A DNA stretch of 64,000 nucleotides from assembly GCF_001659725.1 (NCBI RefSeq), contig NZ_CP015922.1, positions 1,488,001 to 1,552,000 on the forward strand. The letters run 5' to 3'. Position 1 is the stretch's first letter. Each line of letters opens with the position of its first letter. This document shows positions 18,286 through 28,090 of the stretch, piece by piece. Made by a program: the position numbers and the translations under genes. This stretch comes from Polynucleobacter wuianus (GTDB lineage: Bacteria > Pseudomonadota > Gammaproteobacteria > Burkholderiales > Burkholderiaceae). The notes beneath the pieces are model-generated. The model was not told the origin of the DNA and did no database searches. It worked only from the letters and a program-made list of their open reading frames with translations.

Positions 18286-19617
18286 TTAACTAACCACTTT
18301 CGCAAATTCTGCGAAGTAAGTGGGAAAAGTTTTTGCTACGCAGTTGGGATCATTGATCTTGAGTGCATTCGGACCAAATGCGGCCAGTGAGAAACACATC
18401 GCCATGCGATGGTCATCATAAGTATCGATACCTGAACTCGGTGAGCTCCAATCATTATTCGATGCTGGCGCTTGAACAACGATATAGTCAGCACCTTCCT
18501 CAACAATCGCACCAACCTTTTTTAATTCTTTTGCCATCGCAGCGATACGATCGGTTTCTTTGATGCGCCAACTTGCAATGTTATTTAAACGGGTTGGCCC
18601 TTCTGCAAACAAAGCGACAACTGCAAGTGTCATTGCAGCATCTGGAATTTCTGTGCAATCAATTGTGATGCCATTAAGCTTGCCATTGGCATTCTTTACA
18701 CCCGAAACTTCAATCCAATCCTCACCAGCAGAAATATTAGCGCCCATCAAACCAAGCGCATCAGCAAAAGCGACATCTCCTTGAATGCTGTTATTACCCA
18801 CACCCAGCACTCGCACTGGGCCAACGCCTATGGCGCCTAAGGCTAAGAAGTAAGAGGCAGAAGAGGCATCACCCTCTACTGATAATTGACCTGGACTCTT
18901 GTAAACCGCATCAGAAGTTTTTGCAGGAATCAAAAATGACTGGGTATCAGGGCAATCTACATTTATCCCAAATCGCGCCATCAGCTTAAGGGTGATATCG
19001 ATATACGGACGAGAAATGAGTTCACCAATGACCTCAATACGTACCGGCTCATTTGCAACCAAAGGTAAAGCCATCAGTAATGCCGTCAAAAATTGACTGG
19101 AAACATCACCACGTACCTTAACAACATCTTTAATTTGAATGTCTGAAGCCAAGATTTTGATTGGGGGATAGCCTTCTTGCATTTCGTATTCAATCTTGGC
19201 GCCCACCTGACGCAAGCCATCTACCAAATCACGAATAGGCCTTTCATGCATCCGCGCAACACCAGATAAGCGATATTGACCACCTTGCATTGCCAAGGCA
19301 GCAGTTAGGGGGCGGATTGCAGTACCTGCATTACCCATAAAGAGATCAGCATCGCGAACTGGAAATTTGCCACCACAACCCTCTACAACGCAAACCTTGT
19401 CAGCCTTATCAGTGACAGACAGACCAAGCTGACGCAGAGCATTACGCATCACCTGTGTGTCATCTGCATCTAATAGATTTTTCAGAGTGGTGGTGCCAGT
19501 AGAAAGCGCCGCTAAAAGTAAGGCGCGGTTTGAAATACTCTTTGAGCCCGGCAAGACAATAGAGCCTTGCGCTCGCTTCAATGGACCAATAGTGATATCT
19601 GGCAAACCACTCATCAA
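18286..19617 (-). CDS. aroA: 3-phosphoshikimate 1-carboxyvinyltransferase (EPSP synthase)
   Basis: A 443-residue shikimate-pathway enzyme that adds enolpyruvyl from PEP to shikimate-3-phosphate. It has P-G-S-K-S-I-S-N-R-A-L-L-L-A-A-L, the F-M-G-N-A-G-T-A-I-R-P-L-T-A-A-L PEP/glyphosate loop near residue 93, and the R-I-K-E-T-D-R-I motif. The M-G-N-A-G-T-A-I-R-P spelling is class I. It overlaps the tyrA stop by 4 bp, so the genes are translationally coupled. Confidence 0.96.
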   Translation of the reverse strand: MMSGLPDITIGPLKRAQGSIVLPGSKSISNRALLLAALSTGTTTLKNLLDADDTQVMRNALRQLGLSVTDKADKVCVVEGCGGKFPVRDADLFMGNAGTAIRPLTAALAMQGGQYRLSGVARMHERPIRDLVDGLRQVGAKIEYEMQEGYPPIKILASDIQIKDVVKVRGDVSSQFLTALLMALPLVANEPVRIEVIGELISRPYIDITLKLMARFGINVDCPDTQSFLIPAKTSDAVYKSPGQLSVEGDASSASYFLALGAIGVGPVRVLGVGNNSIQGDVAFADALGLMGANISAGEDWIEVSGVKNANGKLNGITIDCTEIPDAAMTLAVVALFAEGPTRLNNIASWRIKETDRIAAMAKELKKVGAIVEEGADYIVVQAPASNNDWSSPSSGIDTYDDHRMAMCFSLAAFGPNALKINDPNCVAKTFPTYFAEFAKVVS

Positions 19618-20495
19618 ATAGAGTCCAAATCTTGACGGGCTTTGCTCGCCTTATTAAATAATTTTTCTAGCCCAGCACCGTCATTTTCGGCAATAAGCTT
19701 ACGCATATGATTGACGATCAACAAATACTGATCTAACTCTTTCAGGATAGCGGTTCGATTACCCAAGCAAATATCACGCCACATTTCTGGACTAGAAGCT
19801 GCAATTCGAGTGAAATCTTTAAAGCCTGCGCCGACATGACCAAGCTTTTGATCCGCATCTTCAGAATTGACGACGCTAGCCATCAGAGCGTAAGACAAGA
19901 TGTGCGGCAAATGAGAAACTGCCGCATAAATTGCGTCATGCTGTACGACACCAATCTTTTTCACCTCAGAACCAACAGACTCCCAAAAACCGATGATCAA
20001 TGCAGTATCTTCGGGGGAGTTCTCTTGCAAAGGGCAAATGATGGTTTGCTTGCCTTGGAATAAATCTGCCTTAGCAGCACTTGCACCATGTTGCGCCCCA
20101 CCTGCAATTGGATGGGCCGGCACAAACTGACAAGCCTTTTTACCTAACACTTCTTTGGCAGCCAAAATCACATCGCCTTTTGTGCTTCCTGCATCTGTAA
20201 CCATGGTGCGGGACTCAAGATGGGGCTCCATCACTTCAAATGCTGCGCGCATTTGGGCTACTGGAACACAAAGCACAATCACATCAGATTGTTTGGCTGC
20301 TTCTACTAAATTAACTACGCCATCAATCGCGCCCATCTTCAAGGCTTGATCTAAGTTTTCTTTGCTACGGCCAACCCCTAAGATTTTAGTAACCACACCC
20401 GCTTTTTTGAGTGCTAAACCCAAAGAAGCGCCAATCAAGCCAACACCAACGATGGTGACAGTGCCGTAATTGCTTGAAGGATTGATGATGGTCAT
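19614..20495 (-). CDS. tyrA: Prephenate dehydrogenase
   Basis: A 293-residue NAD(P)-dependent enzyme that converts prephenate (or arogenate) to the tyrosine precursor. The Rossmann motif V-G-V-G-L-I-G-A-S-L-G-L is at residues 16-27. The conserved D-A-G-S-T-K-G and H-P-I-A-G-G motifs follow, then H-L-P-H-I-L-S-Y-A. There is no fused chorismate mutase or ACT domain. It lies between hisC and aroA in an aromatic amino acid operon. Confidence 0.94.
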   Translation of the reverse strand: MTIINPSSNYGTVTIVGVGLIGASLGLALKKAGVVTKILGVGRSKENLDQALKMGAIDGVVNLVEAAKQSDVIVLCVPVAQMRAAFEVMEPHLESRTMVTDAGSTKGDVILAAKEVLGKKACQFVPAHPIAGGAQHGASAAKADLFQGKQTIICPLQENSPEDTALIIGFWESVGSEVKKIGVVQHDAIYAAVSHLPHILSYALMASVVNSEDADQKLGHVGAGFKDFTRIAASSPEMWRDICLGNRTAILKELDQYLLIVNHMRKLIAENDGAGLEKLFNKASKARQDLDSI

Positions 20496-20516
20496 TGATC
20501 TGTTTGTTTTGGGAAT

Positions 20517-21641
20517 TTACTGCTGCGCCACGATCGCTCTTAAGGCATCCAGAAATACCGCGTTTTCTTCTGGCAGGCCAATAGAGATCCGTAACCACTG
20601 TGGCAAACCATAGTTACCTACCGGACGAACAATAATGCCGCGCTTGAGTAATTCCAAATTAATGCGTACACCCGCTTGATCATCTTCACCAACTTTTACC
20701 AAAACAAAGTTGCCAGAGGATGGTAGGTACTGAAGTCCTAGCTCATCAAATGCCTTGGTAAATTGCTCGTAACCTGCGCGATTGAGTTCAAAGCCTTGCT
20801 GCAAAAATGCTTCGTCCTGAAATGCAGCGATTGCCGCCGCTTGAGCCAAGCTATTTACATTAAATGGCTGACGAATACGGTTCAATAAATCCGTTAAGTG
20901 AGGCTGAGCAACACCATACCCAATACGTAAACCCGCAAGCCCATATGCTTTAGAGAAGCTGCGAGACAAAATCATATTGGGAAAGCGCTTGACCCATGCA
21001 ATTGCGTCGTAGCGTTGCTCAGGCGTTAAATACTCGTTGTAGGCCTCATCCAAAACCACTACTACGTGAGGCGGCACTGCTAACAAGAAGTCTTCAATCT
21101 CTTTTGCCGTGAGATAACTTCCCGTTGGATTATTTGGATTGGCTACAAATACCAACTTAGCCCTGTCACCAGCAGCTTTGACTGCAGCCACCATCGCTGC
21201 TAAATCATGGCCATAAGTAGCGGTTGCCGAAACCTCAACCGCCTTAGCACCAACAGCTTGGGTCGCTAAAGGGTAAACAGCAAATGCATGTTTAGAGAAA
21301 ATGATTTCATCACCCGCTTGCGCAACAGCACGTGCCGCTAACTCAAGGATGTCATTACTGCCATTGCCCAGAGTAATCCAATCACTTGGCACTCCCAAAC
21401 GCTTAGCCAATACATTCTTGAGATCAAAACCGTTGGAGTCTGGGTACCGACCCAAATCACTCGCAGCCTTGAGCATTGCATCTTGTGCGGACTTGGGCAT
21501 ACCCAACGGATTTTCATTGGATGCCAACTTCACAATCTTGTTTTCATCAAGACCGTATTCGCGTGCAACTTCGCTGATGGGGCGCCCACCAACGTAAGGT
21601 GCGATTGCATGAATATGTTTCAGACCAATCTTAGAAGTCAT
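20517..21641 (-). CDS. hisC: Histidinol-phosphate aminotransferase
   Basis: A 374-residue class I/II aminotransferase. It shows L-A-S-N-E-N-P-L-G near the N-terminus, V-F-V-A-N-P-N-N-P-T-G, D-E-A-Y-N-E-Y, and the PLP lysine in S-R-S-F-S-K-A-Y-G-L-A-G-L-R-I-G-Y-G. In this operon (pheA-hisC-tyrA) the enzyme may also transaminate aromatic keto acids, a known broad activity of HisC2-type proteins; this is inference. Length is normal. Confidence 0.9.
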   Translation of the reverse strand: MTSKIGLKHIHAIAPYVGGRPISEVAREYGLDENKIVKLASNENPLGMPKSAQDAMLKAASDLGRYPDSNGFDLKNVLAKRLGVPSDWITLGNGSNDILELAARAVAQAGDEIIFSKHAFAVYPLATQAVGAKAVEVSATATYGHDLAAMVAAVKAAGDRAKLVFVANPNNPTGSYLTAKEIEDFLLAVPPHVVVVLDEAYNEYLTPEQRYDAIAWVKRFPNMILSRSFSKAYGLAGLRIGYGVAQPHLTDLLNRIRQPFNVNSLAQAAAIAAFQDEAFLQQGFELNRAGYEQFTKAFDELGLQYLPSSGNFVLVKVGEDDQAGVRINLELLKRGIIVRPVGNYGLPQWLRISIGLPEENAVFLDALRAIVAQQ

Positions 21642-21659
21642 TCGGATTTTGCAAGTTGA

Positions 21660-22739
21660 TTAAATAGAGTGAGGATATGAGCCGAGGTTCTTATAAAACG
21701 CAGCAACTCCCTTGAGCTCATCTAAAGCTTTTACAACTTTTTCATCATCGGCATGGCCAGCGATATCTATGTAGAAGTGATATTCCCAAGTGCCTTTGCG
21801 TGCAGGACGAGATTCAAAGCGATTCATGGACACGCCATGTTTTGCTAAAGGCGCTAACAAGCGATGGACTGCGCCAGGCTGGTTATTTACTGAAAGCACT
21901 AAAGAAGTTTGATCTTTACCAGTAGGCTGACAAGCGTAATTGCCCACCACCACGAAACGAGTGCGATTGTGCGGATCATCTTGAATCTGCGCGGCAACTG
22001 CTTGCAAGCCATAAGCTTCTTGTGCAGGATCACCAGCAATAGCGGCTAGGGTTGGATCGCTTGCCGCCAAACGCGCCGCTTCAGCATTACTGCTTACGGC
22101 CTGACGCTTCAATTGTGGTGCATGCACGCTTAACCATTGTTGGCACTGAGCTAATGCTTGTGCATGGGCGCAAACCGTTGTGACACCATCTAAATTACCA
22201 CTCTTAGTCAAGAGATGATGACGAATCGGCAACACCACTTCACCGCTAATACGCATCGACGAATCCAACAACAAATCGAGTGTGCGAGAGATTGCCCCTT
22301 CACTTGAATTTTCAACAGGAACTACGCCAAATTGCGCCGCACCCTTCTCTACAGCTTTAAATACTTCATCCAAGCTTGCACAAGGCAAGCCTGCAATTGA
22401 GTGGCCAAAGTAAGTTTGTGCGGCCTGCTCAGAGAATGTTCCTACCGGCCCAAGATAGGCAATTGTTTGGCGAGCTTCTAAAGCTCTACAAGCAGACATC
22501 ACTTCACGCCAAATAGCGGCGATGCCATCAGGAAGCAAGGGGCCTTTGTTAATTTCTTGCAAGCGAGTAACGACCTGACGCTCACGCTCAGGACGAAAGA
22601 CTGGTGATGAGAAGCCACCTTTGACATGACCCACTTCTTGCGCAGCTTTTGCACGCTGAGTCAGCAAATCTAAAATCTGTGCATCCAGCGAATCAATTTT
22701 TTCCCGCAAGGGAGCTAAGCGCTGTTCTTCAGTACTCAT
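21660..22739 (-). CDS. pheA: Bifunctional chorismate mutase / prephenate dehydratase
   Basis: A 359-residue P-protein of phenylalanine synthesis. An AroQ chorismate mutase domain covers about residues 1-90 (L-R-x-x-I-D-S-L-D-A-Q-I-L-D-L-L). The dehydratase domain follows from Y-L-G-P-V-G-T-F-S-E-Q-A-A, with T-R-F, and the C-terminal ACT domain contains the E-S-R-P feedback-sensing motif. It overlaps serC by one base (TAATG), so the two are coupled. Confidence 0.95.
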   Translation of the reverse strand: MSTEEQRLAPLREKIDSLDAQILDLLTQRAKAAQEVGHVKGGFSSPVFRPERERQVVTRLQEINKGPLLPDGIAAIWREVMSACRALEARQTIAYLGPVGTFSEQAAQTYFGHSIAGLPCASLDEVFKAVEKGAAQFGVVPVENSSEGAISRTLDLLLDSSMRISGEVVLPIRHHLLTKSGNLDGVTTVCAHAQALAQCQQWLSVHAPQLKRQAVSSNAEAARLAASDPTLAAIAGDPAQEAYGLQAVAAQIQDDPHNRTRFVVVGNYACQPTGKDQTSLVLSVNNQPGAVHRLLAPLAKHGVSMNRFESRPARKGTWEYHFYIDIAGHADDEKVVKALDELKGVAAFYKNLGSYPHSI

Positions 22740-23836
22740 TAAGCCCGCCTTTCAAAGTCGCGCATAAATTCAACCAAGGCTTTTACACCTTCAATGGGCA
22801 TTGCGTTATAGATACTAGCGCGCATACCGCCTGCAGCTTTATGGCCACGCAAGGCAACTAAACCAGCAGCATTTGACTGCGCCAAAAACTCTGCGTTTAG
22901 GTTCTCATCTTTTAAGAAGAAAGTCACGTTCATCCGTGAGCGATATTCCTTGGTGACGCGATTTTCATACAAACTACTTTGATCTAAGAAGTTGTAGAGC
23001 AAATCGGCTTTCTCTTGATTACGTTTTTCAATCGCCTTCACACCGCCCTGTTTAAGCAGCCACTTGAAACCTAAACCAGCCATGTAGATTGAAAATGTCG
23101 GCGGGGTATTAATCATCGACTGAGTATTGGCCTGAACAGACCAGTCCCAAATCGTGGGGGTAATGCCCATACTATGACCCAACAAATCTTTACGAATAAT
23201 GACGATTGTCACACCCGATGGGCCAATATTTTTTTGCGCACCACCAAACCACACGGCGCACTGCTTGACATCCATTTCCTTAGAAAGAATGTTGCTTGAA
23301 ATATCTGCAACCAATGGAATATTGCCAACATCTGGAACATTTGGAAACTCTACGCCACCAATGGTTTCATTCGCACAGTAATGCACATATGCCGCATCGC
23401 TTGATAAGTTCCAAGATGATCTTGCAGGAATTGTGTTGAATTTTTCTGCAGCAGAAGAAGCAGCTAAATTTGCTGCGCCGTATTTCTGCGCTTCTTTATA
23501 TGATTTTTCAGACCAAACACCCGTAACAATGAAATCCGCTTTGGGCCCATTTTTAGCGAGCGGCATGAGATTCATTGGAATGGCTGCATTTTGACCAAGA
23601 CCACCACCTTGCAAGAGTAGGATCTCGTAAGAGTCAGGAATACTCATCAGGGTACGAAGATCTTGAATAACCTCTTCGTACACCTCCATGAACTCTTTAC
23701 TGCGATGGCTAATTTCCATCACGCTCGTACCGAGTCCACGCCAATTAAGCATCTCATCGGCAGCCTGCTTCAATACCTCTTCGGGCAAAGTAGCAGGCCC
23801 CGCAGCGAAATTGAAGATGCGGCGGTCAAAAGTCAT
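22739..23836 (-). CDS. serC: Phosphoserine aminotransferase
   Basis: A 365-residue PLP enzyme of serine and pyridoxal phosphate synthesis. It begins with F-N-F-A-A-G-P-A-T-L-P-E-E-V-L, the family hallmark, and has M-E-I-S-H-R-S-K-E-F. The PLP lysine is in F-G-G-A-Q-K-N-I-G-P-S-G-V. It is normal in length. It follows gyrA and is coupled to pheA. Confidence 0.96.
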   Translation of the reverse strand: MTFDRRIFNFAAGPATLPEEVLKQAADEMLNWRGLGTSVMEISHRSKEFMEVYEEVIQDLRTLMSIPDSYEILLLQGGGLGQNAAIPMNLMPLAKNGPKADFIVTGVWSEKSYKEAQKYGAANLAASSAAEKFNTIPARSSWNLSSDAAYVHYCANETIGGVEFPNVPDVGNIPLVADISSNILSKEMDVKQCAVWFGGAQKNIGPSGVTIVIIRKDLLGHSMGITPTIWDWSVQANTQSMINTPPTFSIYMAGLGFKWLLKQGGVKAIEKRNQEKADLLYNFLDQSSLYENRVTKEYRSRMNVTFFLKDENLNAEFLAQSNAAGLVALRGHKAAGGMRASIYNAMPIEGVKALVEFMRDFERRA

Positions 23837-23862
23837 AGCGTTACGAGTCTTGTGATGACGCT

Positions 23863-26571
23863 TTAAGCGTCACTTGCCGCATCAGGATTGGAATCAGCTG
23901 CTGGCTCTACAGAAGCATCACCTTCTTCACCATCATCAGCATCATCGTCTGAATCGCTTTCAGCAATGCGTTGCAAGCCAGACAAACGAGTGCCTTCATC
24001 CACGTTGATTAAGGTCACACCTTGAGTGGCGCGGCCCATCTCACGAATTTCAGATACACGAGTGCGCACTAAGACGCCGCCTGTAGTGATCAGCATAATT
24101 TGATCTTCAGGTGATACCAAAGCTGCAGCAACAACCTTACCGTTACGCTCTGTTGTCTGAATTGCAATCATGCCTTTTGTGCCACGACCATGACGGGTGT
24201 ATTCCGCGATCGGCGTACGTTTACCGTAACCATTTTCAGTTGCAGTTAAAACGCTGCTTGGAATCGCAACACCATTAGCATCAACCACTGCCGCTTCAGC
24301 ACCCTCAGCAGCTTCCGCTGGAGCAACCAACATCGCAATCACTTGATGACCTTCGCCCAAGTTCATGCCACGCACACCACGTGCAGTGCGACCCATCGGG
24401 CGAACATCATTCTCATCAAAGCGTACGGCTTTACCCGCATCGGAGAACAACATCACATCATGCTGACCATCGGTAATTGCTGCACCAACTAAGAAGTCAT
24501 TTTCATTCAAGTCAACCGCAATAATGCCGGCCTTACGTGGGTTGGAGAAATCAGACAAACGTGTCTTCTTCACAGTACCCAAGCTTGTTGCCATGAAAAC
24601 GTACTGATCATCTTGATAACCCTTAATTGGAAGAATCACCGTAATTTTTTCGCCTTCAATCAGCGGGAACATATTGACTATTGGCTTACCGCGCGATGTG
24701 CGACTACCTTGCGGTACTTCCCACACCTTGAGCCAGTACATACGACCGCGATCGGAGAAGCACAAAATTGTGTCGTGTGTATTCGCCACGAACAAAGTAT
24801 CAATCCAGTCTTCATCTTTCGTTGCAGCAGCTTGCTTGCCACGACCACCACGTTTTTGCGCGCGGTACTCACTGAGCGGCTGACTCTTCATGTAACCAGT
24901 ATGTGAAAGTGTTACCACCATATCTTGCGGTGTGATCAAATCTTCAGTGAAGAGCTCGGTTGCATTCATTTCGATAAACGAACGACGACCGTTGTCACTT
25001 CCAGCAGCGCCAAACTCAGATTGAACTTCTTTGAGCTCACTTTCAATTACAGAAGTAACGCGCTCTGGTCTTGCTAACAAATCTAGCAAGTCAGAAATCT
25101 CCGCCATCACTTCTTTGTACTCATTCACAATCTTGTCTTGCTCAAGGCCAGTCAAGCGTTGTAAACGCATCTGCAAAATCTCTTGGGCTTGGCTATCAGA
25201 CAGACGATACAAACCCGTAGTTTGCATGCCGTATTCAGGCAGCAAGCCTTCTGGACGATAAGCGTTACGGCCGCCTGGTGTATCGGTCTCAGCGCGCGCC
25301 AACATCTCACGTACCATTGAGGAATCCCAAGCTTTGCCCATCAATTCTTGTTTAGCAATAACAGGATTTGCAGCTGCTTTAATAATCGCAATGAATTCGT
25401 CGATGTTTGCTAGTGCAACAGCGAGACCTTCTAATACGTGGCCACGTTCACGTGCTTTGCGCAATTCAAAAATGGTGCGACGTGTAACCACCTCGCGACG
25501 ATGCTGCAAGAAGTACTCCAGCATTTGCTTCAAGTTCAACAAGCGTGGTTGGTTGTCCACCAATGCCACCATGTTCATACCGAAGTTATCTTGCAGTTGA
25601 GTACTCTTGTACAAATTATTGAGAACCACTTCAGGTACTTCACCGCGCTTGAGTTCAATCACAACACGCATGCCAGATTTATCTGACTCATCACGCAAAT
25701 CAGAAATACCTTCAACTTTTTTCTCATTGACCAACTCGGCAATGCGCTCGAGTAAGTTCTTTTTATTTACTTGATATGGCAATTCATCAACGATGATCGC
25801 TTGACGCGCGCCCTTGTCTAAATCTTCGAAGTGAGTTTTGGCACGCATCACCACACGACCACGACCGGTGCGATAACCCTCACGAACCCCTTGAACACCG
25901 TAAATAATGCCGGCGGTCGGGAAATCAGGGGCTGGAATAATCTCAATCAGCTCATCAATTGAGCATTCTGGGTTGTGGAGGACGTGTAAACAGGCTGAAA
26001 TCACCTCATCCAGGTTATGGGGCGGGATGTTGGTAGCCATACCCACTGCAATACCCGAACTGCCGTTTATCAGCAAATTTGGCACTTTGGCCGGCAAAAT
26101 CAGGGGTTCTTTCTCGCTACCGTCGTAATTTGGCCCAAAATCGACAGTTTCCTTATCTAAATCGGCCAAAAGCTCATGGGCGATCTTGCGCAGGCGAATC
26201 TCGGTATACCGCATCGCAGCAGCGTTATCACCGTCTACGGAGCCAAAGTTACCCTGCCCGTCTATCAGCATATAGCGCAGAGAGAAATCCTGGGCCATGC
26301 GAACGATCGTGTCATACACCGCAGAATCACCGTGCGGGTGGTATTTACCGATTACATCGCCAACTATACGGGCAGATTTTTTGTAAGCTCGGTTCCAATC
26401 GTTGTTTAATTCATACATTGCGAATAAGACCCGGCGGTGAACCGGTTTGAGGCCATCACGCACGTCTGGCAGGGCTCTGCCGACGATGACGCTCATTGCG
26501 TAGTCCAAATAGGACCGCCGCATTTCGTCTTCGAGGGATATTGGTAGTGTTTCTTTAGCGGCTTGTTCCAT
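23863..26571 (-). CDS. gyrA: DNA gyrase subunit A
   Basis: A 902-residue topoisomerase subunit that breaks and rejoins DNA to introduce negative supercoils. The quinolone-resistance region is near the start (Y-H-P-H-G-D-S-A-V-Y-D-T-I-V-R-M-A-Q), with the active-site Tyr in A-A-M-R-Y-T-E-I-R-L. The C-terminal beta-pinwheel carries the GyrA box Q-x-x-G-G-R-G-K. The last 40 residues are strongly acidic. Ser at the E. coli 83-equivalent position is intact. It begins the minus-strand gyrA-serC-pheA block. Confidence 0.97.
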   Translation of the reverse strand: MEQAAKETLPISLEDEMRRSYLDYAMSVIVGRALPDVRDGLKPVHRRVLFAMYELNNDWNRAYKKSARIVGDVIGKYHPHGDSAVYDTIVRMAQDFSLRYMLIDGQGNFGSVDGDNAAAMRYTEIRLRKIAHELLADLDKETVDFGPNYDGSEKEPLILPAKVPNLLINGSSGIAVGMATNIPPHNLDEVISACLHVLHNPECSIDELIEIIPAPDFPTAGIIYGVQGVREGYRTGRGRVVMRAKTHFEDLDKGARQAIIVDELPYQVNKKNLLERIAELVNEKKVEGISDLRDESDKSGMRVVIELKRGEVPEVVLNNLYKSTQLQDNFGMNMVALVDNQPRLLNLKQMLEYFLQHRREVVTRRTIFELRKARERGHVLEGLAVALANIDEFIAIIKAAANPVIAKQELMGKAWDSSMVREMLARAETDTPGGRNAYRPEGLLPEYGMQTTGLYRLSDSQAQEILQMRLQRLTGLEQDKIVNEYKEVMAEISDLLDLLARPERVTSVIESELKEVQSEFGAAGSDNGRRSFIEMNATELFTEDLITPQDMVVTLSHTGYMKSQPLSEYRAQKRGGRGKQAAATKDEDWIDTLFVANTHDTILCFSDRGRMYWLKVWEVPQGSRTSRGKPIVNMFPLIEGEKITVILPIKGYQDDQYVFMATSLGTVKKTRLSDFSNPRKAGIIAVDLNENDFLVGAAITDGQHDVMLFSDAGKAVRFDENDVRPMGRTARGVRGMNLGEGHQVIAMLVAPAEAAEGAEAAVVDANGVAIPSSVLTATENGYGKRTPIAEYTRHGRGTKGMIAIQTTERNGKVVAAALVSPEDQIMLITTGGVLVRTRVSEIREMGRATQGVTLINVDEGTRLSGLQRIAESDSDDDADDGEEGDASVEPAADSNPDAASDA

Positions 26572-26730
26572 CTAGAAATAATATCATTTTGATGACAGAG
26601 GGGCGCTATGCTAAGATTCTGTCAGTTTGTACGAAATTGAGATGTGTCGCTTTGCGGTTTTTAGCTTCAAAGTAGGGCGAATTACATTTAAGTTTGACTT
26701 TAATTAAAAAGAGATTTTTGAGGACTAAAA

Positions 26731-27303
26731 ATGAACAAAACCCTAAAACTGTTGCTCGCTTCTGTTATTACTGTTTCTGCTTCCGCAGCAATGGCTTCTG
26801 ATAACTGGCAAAACGGCGACGGCGCCCTTAACTGGAAAAACGGCGACGGCGCATTGTGCTGGCGTGATAACAGCTGGACACCTGCAACTGCAGCTAAAGG
26901 CTGTGACGGTGCATTGGTAGCTGGTGCTGCTGCTTCTGGCGTTAGCCAAAGCAAAATCACTTTGCAAGCTGACACACTTTATGACTTCAACAAGTCTGAC
27001 TTGAAACCAGAAGGTAAAGCTACTTTGGACAAGATCGCTGCTGATTTGAGCAAGATCAAGTTGGAAGTAATTATCGCTGTTGGTAACACTGATAGCGTTG
27101 GTACAGATGCATACAACATGGCCCTCGGTCAGCGTCGTGCGCAATCCGTTAAAGCATACTTGGTAAGCAAGGGTGTTGACGGTAGCCGTATCTACACAGA
27201 ATCAAAAGGCAAGAGCAATCCAGTTGCATCTAACGCAACTGCTGAAGGCCGTGCTAAGAACCGCCGTACCGACATCGAAGTTGTTGGTACAGCAGCTAAG
27301 TAA
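26731..27303 (+). CDS. OmpA-family peptidoglycan-binding protein
   Basis: A 190-residue exported protein with a signal peptide (about residues 1-22, A-M-A cleavage) and a C-terminal OmpA/MotB domain. The domain shows Y-D-F-N-K-S-D-L-K-P-E-G, G-N-T-D-S-V-G-T-D-A-Y-N-M-A-L-G-Q-R-R-A and N-R-R-T-D-I-E-V. There is no eight-stranded barrel, so it is an anchor-only form that binds peptidoglycan in the periplasm. Between the two lies a short repeat with N-G-D-G-A-L twice, then C-W-R-D and a second Cys. A GAGGA site precedes the ATG. Codons are strongly biased, consistent with high expression. Confidence 0.9.
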   Translation: MNKTLKLLLASVITVSASAAMASDNWQNGDGALNWKNGDGALCWRDNSWTPATAAKGCDGALVAGAAASGVSQSKITLQADTLYDFNKSDLKPEGKATLDKIAADLSKIKLEVIIAVGNTDSVGTDAYNMALGQRRAQSVKAYLVSKGVDGSRIYTESKGKSNPVASNATAEGRAKNRRTDIEVVGTAAK

Positions 27304-27317
27304 TTCACTTTACTTGT

Positions 27318-27346
27318 AAAAAAGCCCGCTTCTAGCGGGCTTTTTT
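27318..27346 (+). terminator. Strong rho-independent terminator after the ompA-family gene
   Basis: A-run, GCCCGC stem, TTCTA loop, GCGGGC stem and a T-run: a near-symmetric hairpin just after the stop codon. It could act in both directions. Confidence 0.9.
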
Positions 27347-27400
27347 ATTTCCGCTATATTCATAAACTTCACCAATTGCTCCACACTAAAGTAACTCAAT

Positions 27401-28090
27401 ATGAACGTTGATCAATCTGAAATCGCTAAATTTAGCGCCCTCGCCCATCGCTGGTGGGATCCCAATAGCGAGTTCAAGCCTTTGCATGCGATCAATCCAC
27501 TGCGCCTTAATTGGATTAAATCCTTCGTGAGTTTGGAAGGTAAAAAAGTGGTTGATATTGGTTGCGGTGGCGGCATCCTGGCTGAATCCATTTCCCAATC
27601 GGGTGCCGACACCACCGGCATCGATTTGTCTGAAAAAGCATTAAAGGTTGCTGAATTGCACGCATTAGAAGTAGGAGCCACTCTCACCTATCGCTCCATC
27701 TCTGCAGAAGCCTTGGCTGAAGAACAACCAGAACAATATGACGTCGTAACATGCATGGAAATGCTTGAACACGTTCCTGATCCTGCATCTGTGGTGCGTG
27801 CCTGCGCCAAGCTTTGCAAGCCGGGCGGCACCTTATTTTTTAGCACCTTAAATCGCAATCCAAAGTCCTACTTATTCGCCATTATTGGTGCAGAGTACAT
27901 TCTCAAGTTACTGCCAAAGGGCACTCACGAATACGCTAAATTCATCAAGCCTTCAGAATTAGTCGCCTTTACGCGCCAAGCAGATCTCGAAATGCTCGGC
28001 ATGAAGGGAATGAGTTACAACCCCCTCACACAGGTATACAGCCTGAATGATGATGTGGATGTGAATTACATGATTGCCGTGCGTAAATGA
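27401..28090 (+). CDS. ubiG: Ubiquinone biosynthesis O-methyltransferase
   Basis: A 229-residue SAM-dependent methyltransferase for both O-methylation steps of ubiquinone synthesis. It begins with the UbiG-typical E-I-A-K-F-S-A-L-A-H-R-W-W-D-P, then L-N-W-I. The SAM motif is V-D-I-G-C-G-G-G-I-L-A-E. A later motif is C-M-E-M-L-E-H-V-P-D-P. It overlaps gph by 4 bp (ATGA), so the two are translated together. Confidence 0.95.
   Translation: MNVDQSEIAKFSALAHRWWDPNSEFKPLHAINPLRLNWIKSFVSLEGKKVVDIGCGGGILAESISQSGADTTGIDLSEKALKVAELHALEVGATLTYRSISAEALAEEQPEQYDVVTCMEMLEHVPDPASVVRACAKLCKPGGTLFFSTLNRNPKSYLFAIIGAEYILKLLPKGTHEYAKFIKPSELVAFTRQADLEMLGMKGMSYNPLTQVYSLNDDVDVNYMIAVRK

Noticed and set aside
26079..26450. 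123-residue plus-strand ORF
   Set aside because: It is antisense to the most conserved part of gyrA; its openness reflects codon bias.
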